The notes beneath the pieces were generated by a model. That model saw only the letters and a program-made list of their open reading frames with translations. It was not told the DNA's origin and did not search any database. A stretch of DNA of 64,000 nucleotides. It comes from Paragonimus westermani. Its lineage: Eukaryota > Platyhelminthes > Trematoda > Plagiorchiida > Troglotrematidae. The stretch is from positions 2,529 through 66,528 of the forward strand of contig QNGE01000954.1 of the NCBI GenBank assembly GCA_008508345.1. The letters are read 5' to 3'. Made by a program: the position numbers and the translations under genes. This document shows, one piece after another, positions 9,501-20,445 of this stretch; the stretch's first letter is position 1; the number at the start of each line of letters is the position of its first letter.

Positions 9501-10275
9501 GGGGCAGCTGCACTCTGACCAGGGCTCCAATTTCGAAAGCACGTTATTGCAAGAAATCTGTCGAATCTTGGGAATTGACAAAACCCGAACGACCGCCTAT
9601 CACCCTCAAAGCAATGGACAAGTGGAAAGGACCAATCGCTCACTTTTGCAATTGCTAAAAGCGTTTGTAGATCGCAACCCGCTCGATTGGGATCTGGCGA
9701 TCCCAAAGTGTGTACTAGCCTATCACAGCTGTGTTCACGCGTCTACTAAACAAACGCCTCACTTCCTGTGGACTGGCCGAGAAATCCGACTACCTTCCGA
9801 TATCTGCCTGCCCTCGGCCGTCCGAGTACAGCCCACGGTAGCGGAATATGTTTGCAAGCTAATCGATACGTTACGGTCAGCACACGAAATGGCGAGAACA
9901 CACTTACAGAGTGCACACCGGCATCAGAAGGAATACTATGATAAAAAGGTATTTGGGGCCCCTTTGAAACCCGGGGATAAGGTATGGTTGCACAGGGAGA
10001 CGATGCGCCCAGGCATCCCTGCAAAACTGCAGACACAATGGAAAGGACCGTTTGTCGTAGAACGTGTAACATCTGACTCAACTTGTTCAATAAGAGATCC
10101 GACATCCCCAAATAGTCTACCTATGATCGTCCACTATAACCGCCTGAAACCATTCATGGATAGCATGGACAATGATTTGCCAGTAGGAGCTGAAGACGAT
10201 GTGCCAGAGTTAGGGTCAGAGGTCGAGGTTCCGCCAGACGGAGGCTTGGGTGTGACAGCGAGGACGCTGTCTTAA
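6505..10275 (+). CDS. Gag-Pol polyprotein of gypsy element 1 (open frame, 1256 codons)
   Basis: This reading frame encodes the enzymes for copying and integrating the element. The first methionine is at 6505 but the frame is open from 6451, so the natural start was upstream in gag. Residues 1-150 are the end of Gag, with an Arg/Gly/Tyr-rich tail and no Cys-x2-Cys-x4-His-x4-Cys knuckle. Protease has D175-T-G-A. Reverse transcriptase (about 340-530) has Y502-L-D-D. RNase H shows D654, E696, D721 and D764. Integrase has the zinc finger H878-x4-H883-x29-C913-x2-C916 and catalytic D945, D1005 and E1041, with 35 residues between the last two. A G-P-F motif is at 1181-1183. All catalytic residues I looked for are present, so enzymatic activity is conceivable, but the broken gag makes autonomous activity doubtful. 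It ends just before the polypurine tract. Confidence 0.95.
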   Translation: MRDLRCLAERAYDGESTQEQDKRVLEQLVIGVSSISVERELLLHPPTALDATLKIAEDLERVDAALETPSVPCFTLHNERRPLAYRRAWYRCQAPNYRGPRGPAPVHLRSHSGRGTSYRGWNDRPYTSYRRRRYRASSERIHNTTYVPSAIGPCLTPAFAVKLKIEDTTVVGLLDTGAACSLLRSDVVRKLGYHKLEPFNWKLTTADGSYMSTQGLITPTVKVANQTLQHRFVVAPSLPVSCIIGIDLLRRLGCSLDLARRQLVTPSCTLFLRSLYNHNRSEFTLHIAPGDVGSQIEALLRGSGCGNDSQSTAKLRKVILDHMDAFAWSRNNLGRTNVLKHKIDTGNASPIKTAHRRIPVALQEEVSKMINEMLQKNVIQPSNSPWSSPVVLVKKKDGSLRLCVDYRKLNKVTTKDAFPLPRIDDLFDALGSSIYFSTLDLASGYWQVEVEEADRAKTAFVVPTGLYEFQTMPFGLSNAPATFQRLMQRVLSDLIPHQCLVYLDDVIVHGKTSEEHLKNLASVFERLSQVGLTLNPSKCQLMRKEVTYLGHVISGGAIRTDPKKVEQVMTWPTPQNTEEVRSFLGLASYYRRFIPGFALIASPLHTLLEKNRKFEWSKECEAAFGTLRRSLCSAPILSLPDLSPAAGGYILDTDASDYAIGAVLSQKNTDGHERVIAYGSRVLSKRERNYCTTRKEMLALVFFVKHFRHYLLGRRFTIRTDHQSLRWLQNFKDSEGQIARWQGILQEYDFECEHRAGKSHANADALSRRPGRAHGNCPSCSTQHVTLVTLQGADYGQWQTAQASDPETALIYERKRNEGSRPTSKEMEGKSYESRCLWAMWDHLAMCEGVLFFDYGPNYGKRIVVPRSMINKVLEDLHRELGHAGINKLDAAARQRFWWPHLRRDVTNLCHRCEQCGSFKDPKNKQKAPLQPIHTGYPNELVGVDIIGPLAETSRGKRYVLVLVDYFTKWCEAVPLSHIDAKTVGNAIVEHWVCHWGAPGQLHSDQGSNFESTLLQEICRILGIDKTRTTAYHPQSNGQVERTNRSLLQLLKAFVDRNPLDWDLAIPKCVLAYHSCVHASTKQTPHFLWTGREIRLPSDICLPSAVRVQPTVAEYVCKLIDTLRSAHEMARTHLQSAHRHQKEYYDKKVFGAPLKPGDKVWLHRETMRPGIPAKLQTQWKGPFVVERVTSDSTCSIRDPTSPNSLPMIVHYNRLKPFMDSMDNDLPVGAEDDVPELGSEVEVPPDGGLGVTARTLS

Positions 10276-10280
10276 GTAGT

Positions 10281-10289
10281 AGGGGATAG
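10281..10289 (+). promoter_or_regulatory. Polypurine tract of gypsy element 1
   Basis: AGGGGATAG abuts the right LTR start (TGTAAAG at 10290). A purine run in this position primes plus-strand DNA synthesis. It is short and contains one T, so it is slightly degenerate. Confidence 0.7.
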
Positions 10290-10556
10290 TGTAAAGTGAA
10301 ACCGAAACTAAGTGGACGCGCGTAGTACGTTTCAAAACTGCGGCTAATCATTCTCCCTCTCCATTGTGTTGCAGAGCCGGTGGTCTGTACAGTCGCCGAG
10401 GAGGAAACCCCAATTGAGGACAACCTGACTGATCGAACCGTGACGTAATGCCCTATATCGTTTCTTACTGTTTCCTTACTTTTGTAGTAGTGTTACGTGT
10501 TTTCCATGAACGGTTACCAACACACCCTTAATCTCCTTCTTCACTGGCATATTACA
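10290..10556 (+). repeat. 3' LTR of gypsy element 1
   Basis: 267 bp, TGTAAAGTG to ATTACA, the same length as the 5' LTR and aligning to it without gaps. It is followed at once by the CCTCC duplication. Confidence 0.93.
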
Positions 10557-10561
10557 CCTCC
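10557..10561. repeat. Target-site duplication CCTCC, right
   Basis: Matches 5771-5775 on the other side of the element. Confidence 0.85.
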
Positions 10562-13000
10562 ACATACCATACCAGAAGTTTGTCGACCTTTTGCACTTTT
10601 TCGAGGACAGTTATGTCTTTTCTGAGACGTGGTGACTGAGGTTGGGAACGACACTCCAAGTGAGAGCGAACCCTGACCTCGTACAGTGGAATGAACACAG
10701 CTGAACATGAGTTAGCGATCGCGGGTTTCAATTGGCGAAATGCCCGCTCTGCTTTTATCGCGGCCGCGGCACACTAGGCACGTGGAGTAGACGTACTAGT
10801 GACAATTTGGTAATCAATATATAACTCTTAGAGAGCCGTGTTGGGAGGCTCTGAACAGTTTTTGTTCGTACAGGAATCTGTAGATCCCCAATCCAGGTGT
10901 GTTCGAAATTTTGCTGACGACACTAGTCAAGTTTACTGACCGGTAGTTTCAAATAACTGATCGACTACCACCTTTAAGGATGGAAATTTTAGCAGCTTTT
11001 GCCCAGTCTCACAACCAGTTCCGTTTTCAGAGTGAGATTGAACAGTCGGGCAACAGGGGATGTAAGCAGTTCGGCCAGAGCTTTCAGAATGGCCAGGTGG
11101 ATGTGCTGTAATCCCGTGAATTTCGTGTTGTTTAGCAGAAATATCGCTCGCTCAATTTCGTTCGGCGTAGTTTCCTGACCCCTCATGGGCGCGCCCATGG
11201 TGTTAGAGCAACGTTCAGGCACGCCATCGTCTGAGCGATAAACTCATTGAGGCTGTGCCATATACGAGTCCTCTCTGCCTTTGCCAGTCGGTACAATCTC
11301 TCCGTTGTGCACGAATACGGCGCCAAATTTCTTTTCTTAAGCAGGACCTGAGCCAAAAAAATCGTAGTGCTTTTTTGGATTCTGTTGAACATCACCTACT
11401 GGATTCAGCTCATAGACGAGACGAGCATTTTTTGCTACCTTAGCTGGTTGGCTCTGAGCTCTTTCACATATCATGAAGCTTTTGAACCCCCTTTGCTAAG
11501 TATATGCCTTCCGAACCATATGCTTACGTTGAGATGCCCTCTTGACACTGAGGCAAACCCTCTGCTTCTGCCACCCTTTGCTAAGTATATGCCTTCCGAA
11601 CCATATGCTTACATTGAGATGCCCTCTTGACACTGAGGCGAACCCTCTGCTTCTGCCCCTAGCCACTGACTTCTTCCAGGGGACGTTCCTATCTGTGAAA
11701 GCCCGGAGATTGTTAGAGCATTTTGCCGACAAACTGTTGACGTCCTCCGTGGAAAATGATGAGTTCCGAGTCGTCCAACTGGCTTCCATCACCGGTGTTT
11801 TCGTCATCTCGGTGAAAAACCAATTTTGTGCGCCGGTTTTACTGAGAGAACGTTTGAGCGAGCAATCCGTCGTCACGTGGCTACTCTTTGCGAGTATTGC
11901 TGCAGGCAACACGTTTCTGATGTCGCTGCCATGATGAGTTAGAGTTAGGTCAAGGGTTGAGATTATCTGATCATGTGAGGATCTCGCGGCCATACTAATA
12001 TAAATAAATATCTTGTGGTAATATGAAGTCGTTTTTCATGTTAAACGATCTACGGTTGGAGCCTTTACCATTAACATGTCCCAATAGCCAGTTGACTTTA
12101 TGACCACTGAAATTTCCCAGAACGAACAGACAGTAGCCTAACTGAGAGGCCGACTAAAATGATTTCGGAAATGCCACGTCTTCCTCTGGTTTCGCGCTCG
12201 GACTTTGATGCACCCCGAAGGCCAACAACGGCAGGGTGACATGCAGAAGGATGGCGGCGGTCTGAATACCCACGCAGCTGCAGGTAAAGTGTACGAGTGA
12301 CTGCCTCATAGAACCTTTGATCAATACTAAGCGGCCGACTCAAACTGCATGGCCGTGGTCATTGCGACACCACCGGAATTCACACATTAAATCCCCAAAA
12401 ACTATTTGCTCTTCGAGCTGTGCTTTCGTGAGCGAGCAAACACTCAATGAGTTAATCGCCGTTTCTAGCACTTCCGTCTTACTAATCAGACTGCATACAC
12501 TTGACAGCGTGCCCTCCAGCTTCGGCAACGTGGCTTTCTGACTACTCCACAATGTATTCTCATCTAACCCCTCGGAGGATACCTTCGACGGTACTTTTTG
12601 GGATATGAGGCCATGAACCGGGCTGATGTGAATCGTTTTTCTTCCATCTGGTAGGCCCTCCTATGCTGTTGCATAATCACCTTTATCTCTTGGAGCCGTG
12701 ATCGGTCCCCCCATCCAGGTTTGCACCAAGACGTTCGCCGTTGAATTCTGACGCGAATGACATCGCCACGCATGGGTGAGACTTTTACTGCATGGCTGGG
12801 TCTTCCGTGACATTTGTGCCTAGCATCCTCTCAGCTTTCATGTTAGCTTTAGTTAGCACCAGATTTCGAAGGTTGCGGGCCCAAAATTTGGCAAGCAGCT
12901 GCCTGGGGCGATGCGTTCTTCGATTAGACACGCTCCACTTACCTAATTTGCGCGCCCGAGGCTATTTTGTCGCTGCATATATTCCAGCGCTCTACTAAAA
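10562..13000 (-). mobile_element. CR1-like LINE copy 2, 5' and central portion, internally deleted
   Basis: Minus-strand fragments run in LINE order from right to left. An ORF1-like block lies at about 12998-12800 (R-x-R-P-R-Q-L-L-A-K-F then R-N-L-R-N-L-V-L, typical of LINE ORF1 RNA-binding proteins). Endonuclease traces at 12130-12060 include G-N-F-S-G-H-K-V-N-W. The endonuclease C-terminal part is at about 11990-11700 (L-D-L-T-L-T-H-H). The RT N-terminus is at 11222-10989 (E-I-E-R-A-I-F-L-L-N-N-T-K then F-N-L-T-L-K). At 10980-10840 there is a Y-R-S-V-N-L-T-S trace, and by 10690 the post-RT domain begins. Most of the RT palm is therefore missing. The 3' end continues beyond the gypsy insertion at 5775-5405. 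Confidence 0.75.
11491..11660. repeat. 85-bp tandem duplication
   Basis: Positions 11491-11575 and 11576-11660 are two head-to-tail copies starting CTTTGCTAAGTATATGCC. I see only about three differences. The duplication lies inside the endonuclease region of LINE copy 2, so it arose after that LINE decayed or as part of its decay. Confidence 0.85.
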
Positions 13001-14229
13001 GCTTATAATTAACTGTCTTCCGGAGGATCATCTGGCTAAAATCCTTATGACCTGTTTGGGGTCTTAGACAACTAAGCTTCTGCACTTTGTTTCGGGTGAC
13101 ATCAGGGCAAACTGGTATTCATCTAGCTGCATTAATATGTTCTTGTAAACTGGCCCTAACTTCCCGCAGATGGACTCCGTGTTACACTGCCCGTGCAAGA
13201 GCCGCATCTACATTTGTCAGGCCACTGGGACTTAGGTGTTCACAATAATTTAAGGGCGTCCCACAATCTTTCTTCAGTCGTCCACTAGGTGTCAAAACTA
13301 TTAGTTTTCCTAGTCCTGCGGCTTTACTAGTTAACTTTTGAGGCTCCTGGACATGATCACTCTGCTTTTGGATTATTGAGAAAACCGAGATACGGCTCTT
13401 AGGGCATACCTCCATCCACGTAAGTGGCATTGAGCGCCCAAGTAGGCTACCTGCTAATGTGGGGCGTGCGGGCTGTTTACAGAAGATCACCCGGGTGCGC
13501 TTGCATTTTTTCAAGATTCCGTGCCATTTAGTCACCTCTTTTACCGGAGCCGAAGTTCGAGTGTCGTTGGTGGCTGGACTTTGGGAACGAGTGACTAAAG
13601 TCGAGCTGTGTTAAACACTCACTACTTATTATAGTTTGCCTGGAATACAAACAACCTTTCTTTCTGGATTGAAATTCTTCACAGATCCTCTAAAATTCAG
13701 GATCTTTGCTGCTTAGTGTGCATCACTCTGTGCTCATATCTGCACACCACCTATGACTCACTTCACATCAAATCCCGGCCACCACCACTCTACCACGCAG
13801 CGTGTCAAGACAGGAATAATGGATCCGAGGCATATTATCGGCGAGACGTTTGTCTGGTTTACGTGACCAAACTTGCAATCACCTAGTTGGGAAGAACTCT
13901 GCGGATAAAATAGTTGGTGACTTGAATCGTCTGTGATATGCCCATACACTTCAGCAACGCAATGGGAAACATTTACAGAAGTCGATAGCAAAACGTGCGG
14001 AGCAACTTGCCTCCAAACTCTAATCGCCCATAGCAAATTCACTAACGAGTAATTCATGGGTTCCAGGCTGGCGCTTCAAATCATACATCTCCCGTGAGTT
14101 CATCTGTCTCAATACACAGCGGGTCCCCGCTGAAATGAAGTACGACCACTGGGGATTAGGGCAAGTAGCATGATCAGAGTAGGGCTAAGAATCTAACAAG
14201 GTTTTAACTAAAGGCTGTGTCCAAAAGTT
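13001..14229. other. Probable LINE-derived or unassigned sequence
   Basis: Minus-strand frames at 13535-13182 and 14057-13758 are open for 117 and 99 codons, but I recognise no domain in either. Position and strand suggest they may be the 5' part of LINE copy 2 or the tail of another LINE. I assign no function. Confidence 0.3.
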
Positions 14230-15700
14230 TTAGAAAGACCCCCAGATTTTCAATTGTCTCGAAAGGAGAGCCTTTTCGGTTAACGGTAACCCTGAAAGAA
14301 AAGGATTGCCACCTAAGAAAACTCTGAGGGCGGAGCTGGAAAAGCTTCCTATAATGACCCTGTCGGTTGTTTTCAGCCACTTAAACGAGGGAATTCCCGA
14401 TTGGTCCTGCGTCAAAAAAAATTGTGTGAAAATAAGATCATTGCGTAGTAGTCGGAATTTAAATGAGCACTGGATACCGTCCACAGCTGACGCATACAGT
14501 CTTTCTCGATAGCCTGGCTTGCGTTCAGGCGGGCTTGTCCATCCTGAGCGTGGTGGTGCTCACTGACGCTGGTGGTAACATTATGGGGTGCGCTGCAGCT
14601 ATATGCTGGGCCGTCAGTAACGGCTATCGGGCTGCCGGTTGTGCCCACCTGAGCAGCAAATAGATTCCCAGATGATCAGCATTTATCACAGCTGAGTCGG
14701 ATGCTGTCCAAATTGACTGTTATTAATCCCCGGTGCGGCTGTAGGAAGATGCCAGTTGAAAAGGGGTGGAACCGGATTTAACAAATGAAGTATTGCGAAG
14801 TATAGTGCTTTGAGCTAAAATTCTTCATGTGTCATTCAACCATTGTGCAATATAGGCAGGTCACTGCAGCCAGGAACTTCAAAGAAAGCTGTGAGAGCGC
14901 CTAAATGTCTTGCTGCACGACATTGACGGTTCGGTGAACAATTACAAGAGAGAGAAGTTGGGGTGCACGGCAGAAGAAGAAAAAACTTACGTCTACAGTT
15001 GAACATCATACTATCAAAGAAGCAGTAAAAAGTTAACACATTCCGAAACTCAAGTTCGTTGCGCACGATAAATGAAGGAGGGAGCCATACTGCGTAGAAC
15101 ATGAAAACTACCTCCCAATGATTAGTTCAAGATTGAGCGCTTCAGAAAGCGTTCCATTTTCTTGCGTAGAAATCTGGTAGGGCTGACTGGCCGGCAGCTA
15201 ATAAAGGACGCCTGCCCACACCTTAAAAACCTACGCGGGTGTCGTTTTTACATGCAATAGGGAGAAGACCAGTCTGAATTGTCCGGTTAGGGAGCTCGTG
15301 GTGCGGTTTTGTTGGGCAAACTGCCGCACCTTCCAAGATCCTGGGGTGGACCTTATGTAGACCTATCGCACTGTACGGACTAACCTTGAATAAAGGTTTA
15401 CATCGTCTAATACGCAAAAGTCAGTAGGAATAAGCGGCTGCCGAAAGCCCACAAAAGTGGATTATGGTGCCAGTTTGGTCGTGTTACGTTGCACACCACC
15501 GAAAAGCACCGTTTGATAGTTTCGGCAACCATCTGTGTGTCGGATGGAGCTACTCCTTTGGGCAGTCGCACTGGAAGAGCTGAAGACTTATTTTTTCTCA
15601 GTCGACGCATATATTCCAACAAGAATTTTTCTATGTGTGAGCCCTCAGTGGATCTCTTTTTGTACGAGCTCGGTGTGTTCACGGTTTTCCCGCTCACATC
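14230..15700 (-). mobile_element. CR1-like LINE copy 3, fragmentary
   Basis: The minus-strand frame at 15417-15223 reads Y-S-A-I-G, H-P-R-I-L-E-G-A-A, R-T-I-Q-T-G-L-L-P-I-A, matching the early RT region seen in LINE copy 1. Downstream on the same strand, an R-K-K-M-E-R-F-L-K-type trace near 15150 follows. At 14484-14230, N-D-L-I-F-T-Q-F-F plus S-S-A-L-R belongs to the ORF2 C-terminal domain. The palm is largely missing. The right part (15697-15407) is an open minus-strand segment that probably lies between endonuclease and RT. Confidence 0.65.
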
Positions 15701-18700
15701 TATTTAGAACAGTGTGCAGTGAATTCAAATTCTTTGAGTTGATTGCAAACTCATGTTTTAGGAACAGACGGAAATGAATGTTGAAGTACAACAAAAGCGG
15801 AGACTATACGTATTCGTCAAAGTGACAGAGCTCTGGATCTTTCGTTTGCGCTCGCTGCGCACATTTTTTGTGAGCGTGTTCAAAACCAGTGTGGTGTAGT
15901 AGCCTGCGGTTTGTTGCCATTATACTCTATCACATTTGCCATTTTCCGCCTTCCTCCAGTTCCTCAAACACACGGGTTGACCACTTCCGTGCACGGGGCC
16001 CAAGAAGATGACCGATCAGAGCGCGAGGTTAGCGGCCAGTGTAAATGAGCCCAATTCTGATTGGTGGATTGTTTGCAGACAGTGGGAACCCCCGCAAGTA
16101 GGCACAAGAACGCGATGCAAAATAAATCTTCACTATCCGCGCTCTGCATATACACATTTCTCGTTGACTCGTACCCATCCTATTTTGTGAGACTTACCTT
16201 AGTGCGGTTCGACTGCAGGCACCGGATATTTTGTGTGCTGTCACCCGTGACTGACTCACGGGAGCACTACGTGGTCTTTGAGTTATCCTGGCTGCAAACT
16301 ACTTATCCACCATGTATTTCGTTTTTGCCCGTTGGCTCAAAATATGGAAGCCGATGCCGTCAAAATTGGTGTAACCGGTTTCTATCGGTTCGCTTCAGTC
16401 GGCTCACGTTTGAAAGCCACCGTAACCTGCTTTCTTTTGAAATTCGGTATTGTGAAGCGGCGCGCTGACGCCTACTTTGTTTACGGTTTTCAGGCCGCGT
16501 TCATGAAATGCTGGGCCTCCAGTTTGTGGTTTCCAGTGCCGTCTCTTATTTCAGATTGATTATCGAGACTCTTGCTTTGAACCATCGCTATCTGCTGGTG
16601 CTTCCAATCCGTAATTCGTTGAAAAACGGCTGCCAGTTCTGGTCGTTTGCAGGTTACAGAAATGTGTCCAACATACGAGCACACAAAATGTACGCGCATA
16701 CTGATGTGAACAGTATTAATTCGTATTTAAGTGTCTACTTATCATGCTAGTACCCGACTGCATCATTGTTTTAAAGGCACAGATTATATCAAAATTATTG
16801 GGACGATTTCTGGGAATTCCATATTGGGCACCACCAAAATTTCCGGATTGCCTGAACAAGTACATGGAAGATGTGGGTGTTATTTGCATCCGCGGAACCA
16901 ACTGAAAATAGAAAGCAGTTTTGAAGCACGGTAAACTTAGGTGACCTGGTTTCTTGCAGGCTGTCTAAATTGACCATAGGTGTATGACATATAAGAGGAC
17001 CAGAAACAAATACTGGGGTGTGCAGCGCTTCCTGTGGGTTAGTTCTAATTAGTGTTAGTTATTTTACTCACCAAAAACTCGCCGCGAATCATGATTTCTT
17101 GTAACCCGTGGGAGTTCCTGTCCAGTTGCAAGCCCTTTCGAGTTAGAGCGCAACTACCTTGTTGGTTGCTCAGTGGAGGTGTCCTAATAAACGAAATGAG
17201 GGTCGGCCGATAGTGGGGTTGACGATTCCGTATTAATCAACACATAGTCAACGTTTACGACACGCCACTTACGACCATTGGCATCGGAAGCAGGATGCAA
17301 ACTGAAGCCTGCAGTCTTAAGTGAGTTTCTGACACATGATTTGTTTTCAGATGTTAGCAAATAGTCCGAAACTGCCCTCATAGATTGGTTCCAAGGATGT
17401 CTTCTGCGCTAGTCAAGAGAAGGGCGGCAGTTTCACACAACTCTGTTCTGCTTAAAGGAAGTGAACTCAGCTGTTTAGAAGTCTTCCACTGAGAATAGCT
17501 AACGCAGGGATCCGAGATTAAAACTTTTTACGGACGCGATCACTGTGAAGTTATGGATCTTGTCCTGTGTGTCATCAACATTCTCCATCACATAGCTAAT
17601 GGTTCACAAGTCCTCTGGTACAGAGGTGTCTGGACGGAAAGCCCCACGACTGCAGCGTGATCAACAGCTCAGTGTAAAAAATCCGTCCTCACGTGATCAC
17701 ATTGGATGCTCTAGCTGCGTTTGCAACAGAATTGCGGTGCGTTTGCTGGGGACGACATGCAAGGCACTCGCGAGTGCCATTTATGGTGGTGCGCGCGGTT
17801 TTCTCAAACCCACATTTTTCTGGTTTTTACAGTGCAACCCGCTAATAAGTACGTTGGCAGGCTCGAGGCAGCCAACTGCAACTACGGGAAGACATCCATG
17901 GCTAGCTGACAAAAGCGCACAGTTGCAAAAGTCGTACGGCAGCGACCACATTCATGAAACCACTGATTTTGCCACTAAAGCAGTAGAACGTGATAAACGT
18001 GGCTCATCGCCGCGCAGCCTTCCTGTTAGCCCGACAAAAAATAACAGGCGGCCGAGGTGAGTAAGAACTCGCCATGCATGAATAACCTGCGATTACTTTG
18101 ATGACCCGTAGAGACGGAAAACTACCGCTGTGGTGCCGATCAGACGGTATTCCGCTGTGTTCACTTTCTAGCAGTCAGTTGCAACCTCAAATATCCGGGA
18201 GGTGCATGTTTTTTATTTATCTTTCTCAGTTCGGTACACTTCGCCTGTTGTTTCGGATCCCCCGGTAAACCTGAAAAGGCGATCTTGTCTAGCGTTCAGC
18301 ATAGATGTCGACTGAGATCAGCATGTGGGCTACGTGCCTGTTGTTCGCAGGTCCGAACCATCGCGAACCAACATCAGCTGCAGCGACTCACCTTTCTTGT
18401 CACTGGAAAAAGTAAATTCGTGCACAGCCGTTCACATAATCAACTCGCGGATATCAGATTGAGTGAACGAGGTGACAATGATTTCGTGTATCCAACGCCT
18501 CGAGTTATTGAAGCCACCTGAACCACCTAATAGACCCTCCGTCAGGGTGAGACATATATATTCCACTGTTCTACATGTTCGAAACAGATATTTCCTATTG
18601 TGCTGTGCGCATTTGCGTTCCGAATGACTCCATTTCTAATGTCACACAGCAGGGTGGATCGACTGTAAGTGTCCAGGCCCCGTTCGCTGTGCAAGACATT

Positions 18701-20296
18701 GTTTATCTGAGAGCGCAAGACACGTTTGAGGGGTTTCTCTATTAACTGTTCGGAAAGAGCATATTAACTAAATAATTCAATAGCGAAGCAGTCTTCAGTT
18801 AATGAATATTGCTAGCCCTCGCGCAGCACTACCGCCATTTGAGCGTCCGTGGACGTCTTTTGGGAGTCGTAACAGAATTTTCAGAAGAAACTCAGAGGAA
18901 GATCGAAGTGCAAGGTTTGCAGTCGCGAATGGCGGCTGTTAACGAGTATGATGAGAAGGATACCACTTGAGTGTACACTGTCATTACAGAATACGTAACC
19001 GTTGCTGACTATACTTTCGCCTGCAGGATCGGAAGTAACTTAATCCTTTTGGCCCATTCCCAGTTTTACCGTTGAAAAAGCGATCAACCTAAACTGATCA
19101 GTTGGATTTGAAATATAGGGAAGGGACTTAATCCCAGTTTTATAATAATGAATTTTTATATCGTGCTAACATTTACGCATATAAACAAAGTTACACAATT
19201 TTGGCGACATTTTCAACGGCTATACGAGTGAAGTTCGGCACATTTCATATTTGCGCCTTCAGATTATTAAAGCAGAATGTTTTGAAGATCGGGACTGAAC
19301 GATTTGGGTGATTGAAACACACCACAAAAATGGAGTAACTCTAGAAATTTGAAATCCACATAATCCCGAGGATAACAAATGGGCGTTTGGTTAACGGATA
19401 CGACTTCACACTGAACAAGCTCTGTATACCTGTAAGGACGATCCCAGCGACCGCAAAACAATCAAATGAGACATCGTTGGACGTCTGCTCACACGTCCTT
19501 GATGCCACTCAAGGATTTAGGAACAGCTGGTGTTCGCAGCAGAATCGATCATGAACATTGAAAGACTTGTTGTGACTGACCGTCAATCACACCATCCTCG
19601 AGTTCCATTGGTTTAATAAGTCTGTGGCAGACCCCGAAAGTTCTCGACTCGCAAGTAGCCTTATTCTAGATCTCACAAGAAGGGATGTGAGTTTGGTTAC
19701 GTGTCCGCGGGCATGCCATAGAGGTAACGCTGAGCAAATGGTGGCCGATGTACAGGGCCAAAAATTCTTGATAACGTATGACAGGAGGGTGTGCGCAGGC
19801 TACACACTGCCTGAATAATTGATAAAGACGGGACAACCTGGAACGACGAAGAGAGGCGATACAAAGTGGTCCCCAGTATCTATGGCTCATGCAGTCTCCA
19901 TCCTACCTAGACCACTGACAAGCATGCACAGACAACACCGACACTATAGGATTATCATGGAAGAGGAGTAGATTTTTATGAAACAATGATGAGAAATTAG
20001 AAACGCCTGAAAAAGAGGGACTACCGGAAGATTCTCTCTCCTCAGTTCTGTTGGTATGCGGAACATGAACTGCTAATTACTGGAAGGAGGATATTTGTTC
20101 TGCAGTTTGAAGAAATGGCTTCAAGTCGAAAATTGTAGCAGAGCGCAATGTCTGCCGGGTAATCTATTGAGCTATTCTGTGGACACTTCTGTAGCAACTC
20201 TATTGGGGAAAGTCTGAATACTCAGGTACTCGTGCAGTCAATTCTACTGAATTGCCCCTTAGAGTTCATCTGTCACTGAGACTTAGCAGACGAGAT
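15701..20296. other. No recognisable gene
   Basis: Several short open frames occur (for example 16061-16559 and 17599-18060, plus strand), but none shows a domain, a signal peptide or a repeat I recognise. Stops are frequent in all frames. Old element remains beyond recognition are the most likely content. Confidence 0.4.
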
Positions 20297-20330
20297 GCTA
20301 CACCCTGTTTTTGTGCTACACCCTGTTTTT
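20297..20330. repeat. Short tandem repeat, 18-bp period
   Basis: GCTACACCCTGTTTTTGT is followed at once by a second, 16-bp partial copy. It lies just upstream of the plus-strand LINE tail at 20366. Confidence 0.7.
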
Positions 20331-20365
20331 AAGGTGTAACATCCTGTTTCAGTGATCACTTTTCA

Positions 20366-20445
20366 GATCAACAGACGCCCACTGACAGTGAGCAAGGAAA
20401 ACCGACTGGATCCGGGAACCTTGGGCCGCTGCCTCGAGCCCGTGT
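20366..20445 (+). repeat. LINE 3' tail repeat, plus-strand copy
   Basis: The segment contains CTGGATCCGGGAACCTTGGG and aligns in inverted orientation to 1205-1285. It probably marks the 3' end of a plus-strand CR1-like LINE. I could not recognise coding remains upstream. Confidence 0.55.

Larger units (their letters stand above)
5776..10556 (+). mobile_element. Ty3/gypsy LTR retrotransposon, near-complete, nested in a LINE
   Basis: The element is 4781 bp long with 267-bp LTRs (TG...CA), a primer-binding site at 6046, a polypurine tract before 10290 and a CCTCC duplication on both sides. Domain order is Gag, protease, reverse transcriptase, RNase H, integrase with integrase after RNase H, which is Ty3/gypsy order rather than copia. 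There is no envelope gene and no chromodomain. The LTRs differ at 13 of 267 positions by eye (about 5 percent), so the insertion is not recent. The pol frame is still open but Gag carries a frameshift and a stop. It interrupts LINE copy 2. The primer-binding site resembles that of mdg1/412-type elements, but clade placement needs a tree. Confidence 0.95.

Noticed and set aside
5709..10423. Minus-strand open frames in both LTRs starting with the same residues (M-S-S-I-G-V)
   Set aside because: They are mirror translations of the repeated LTR, not a conserved protein.
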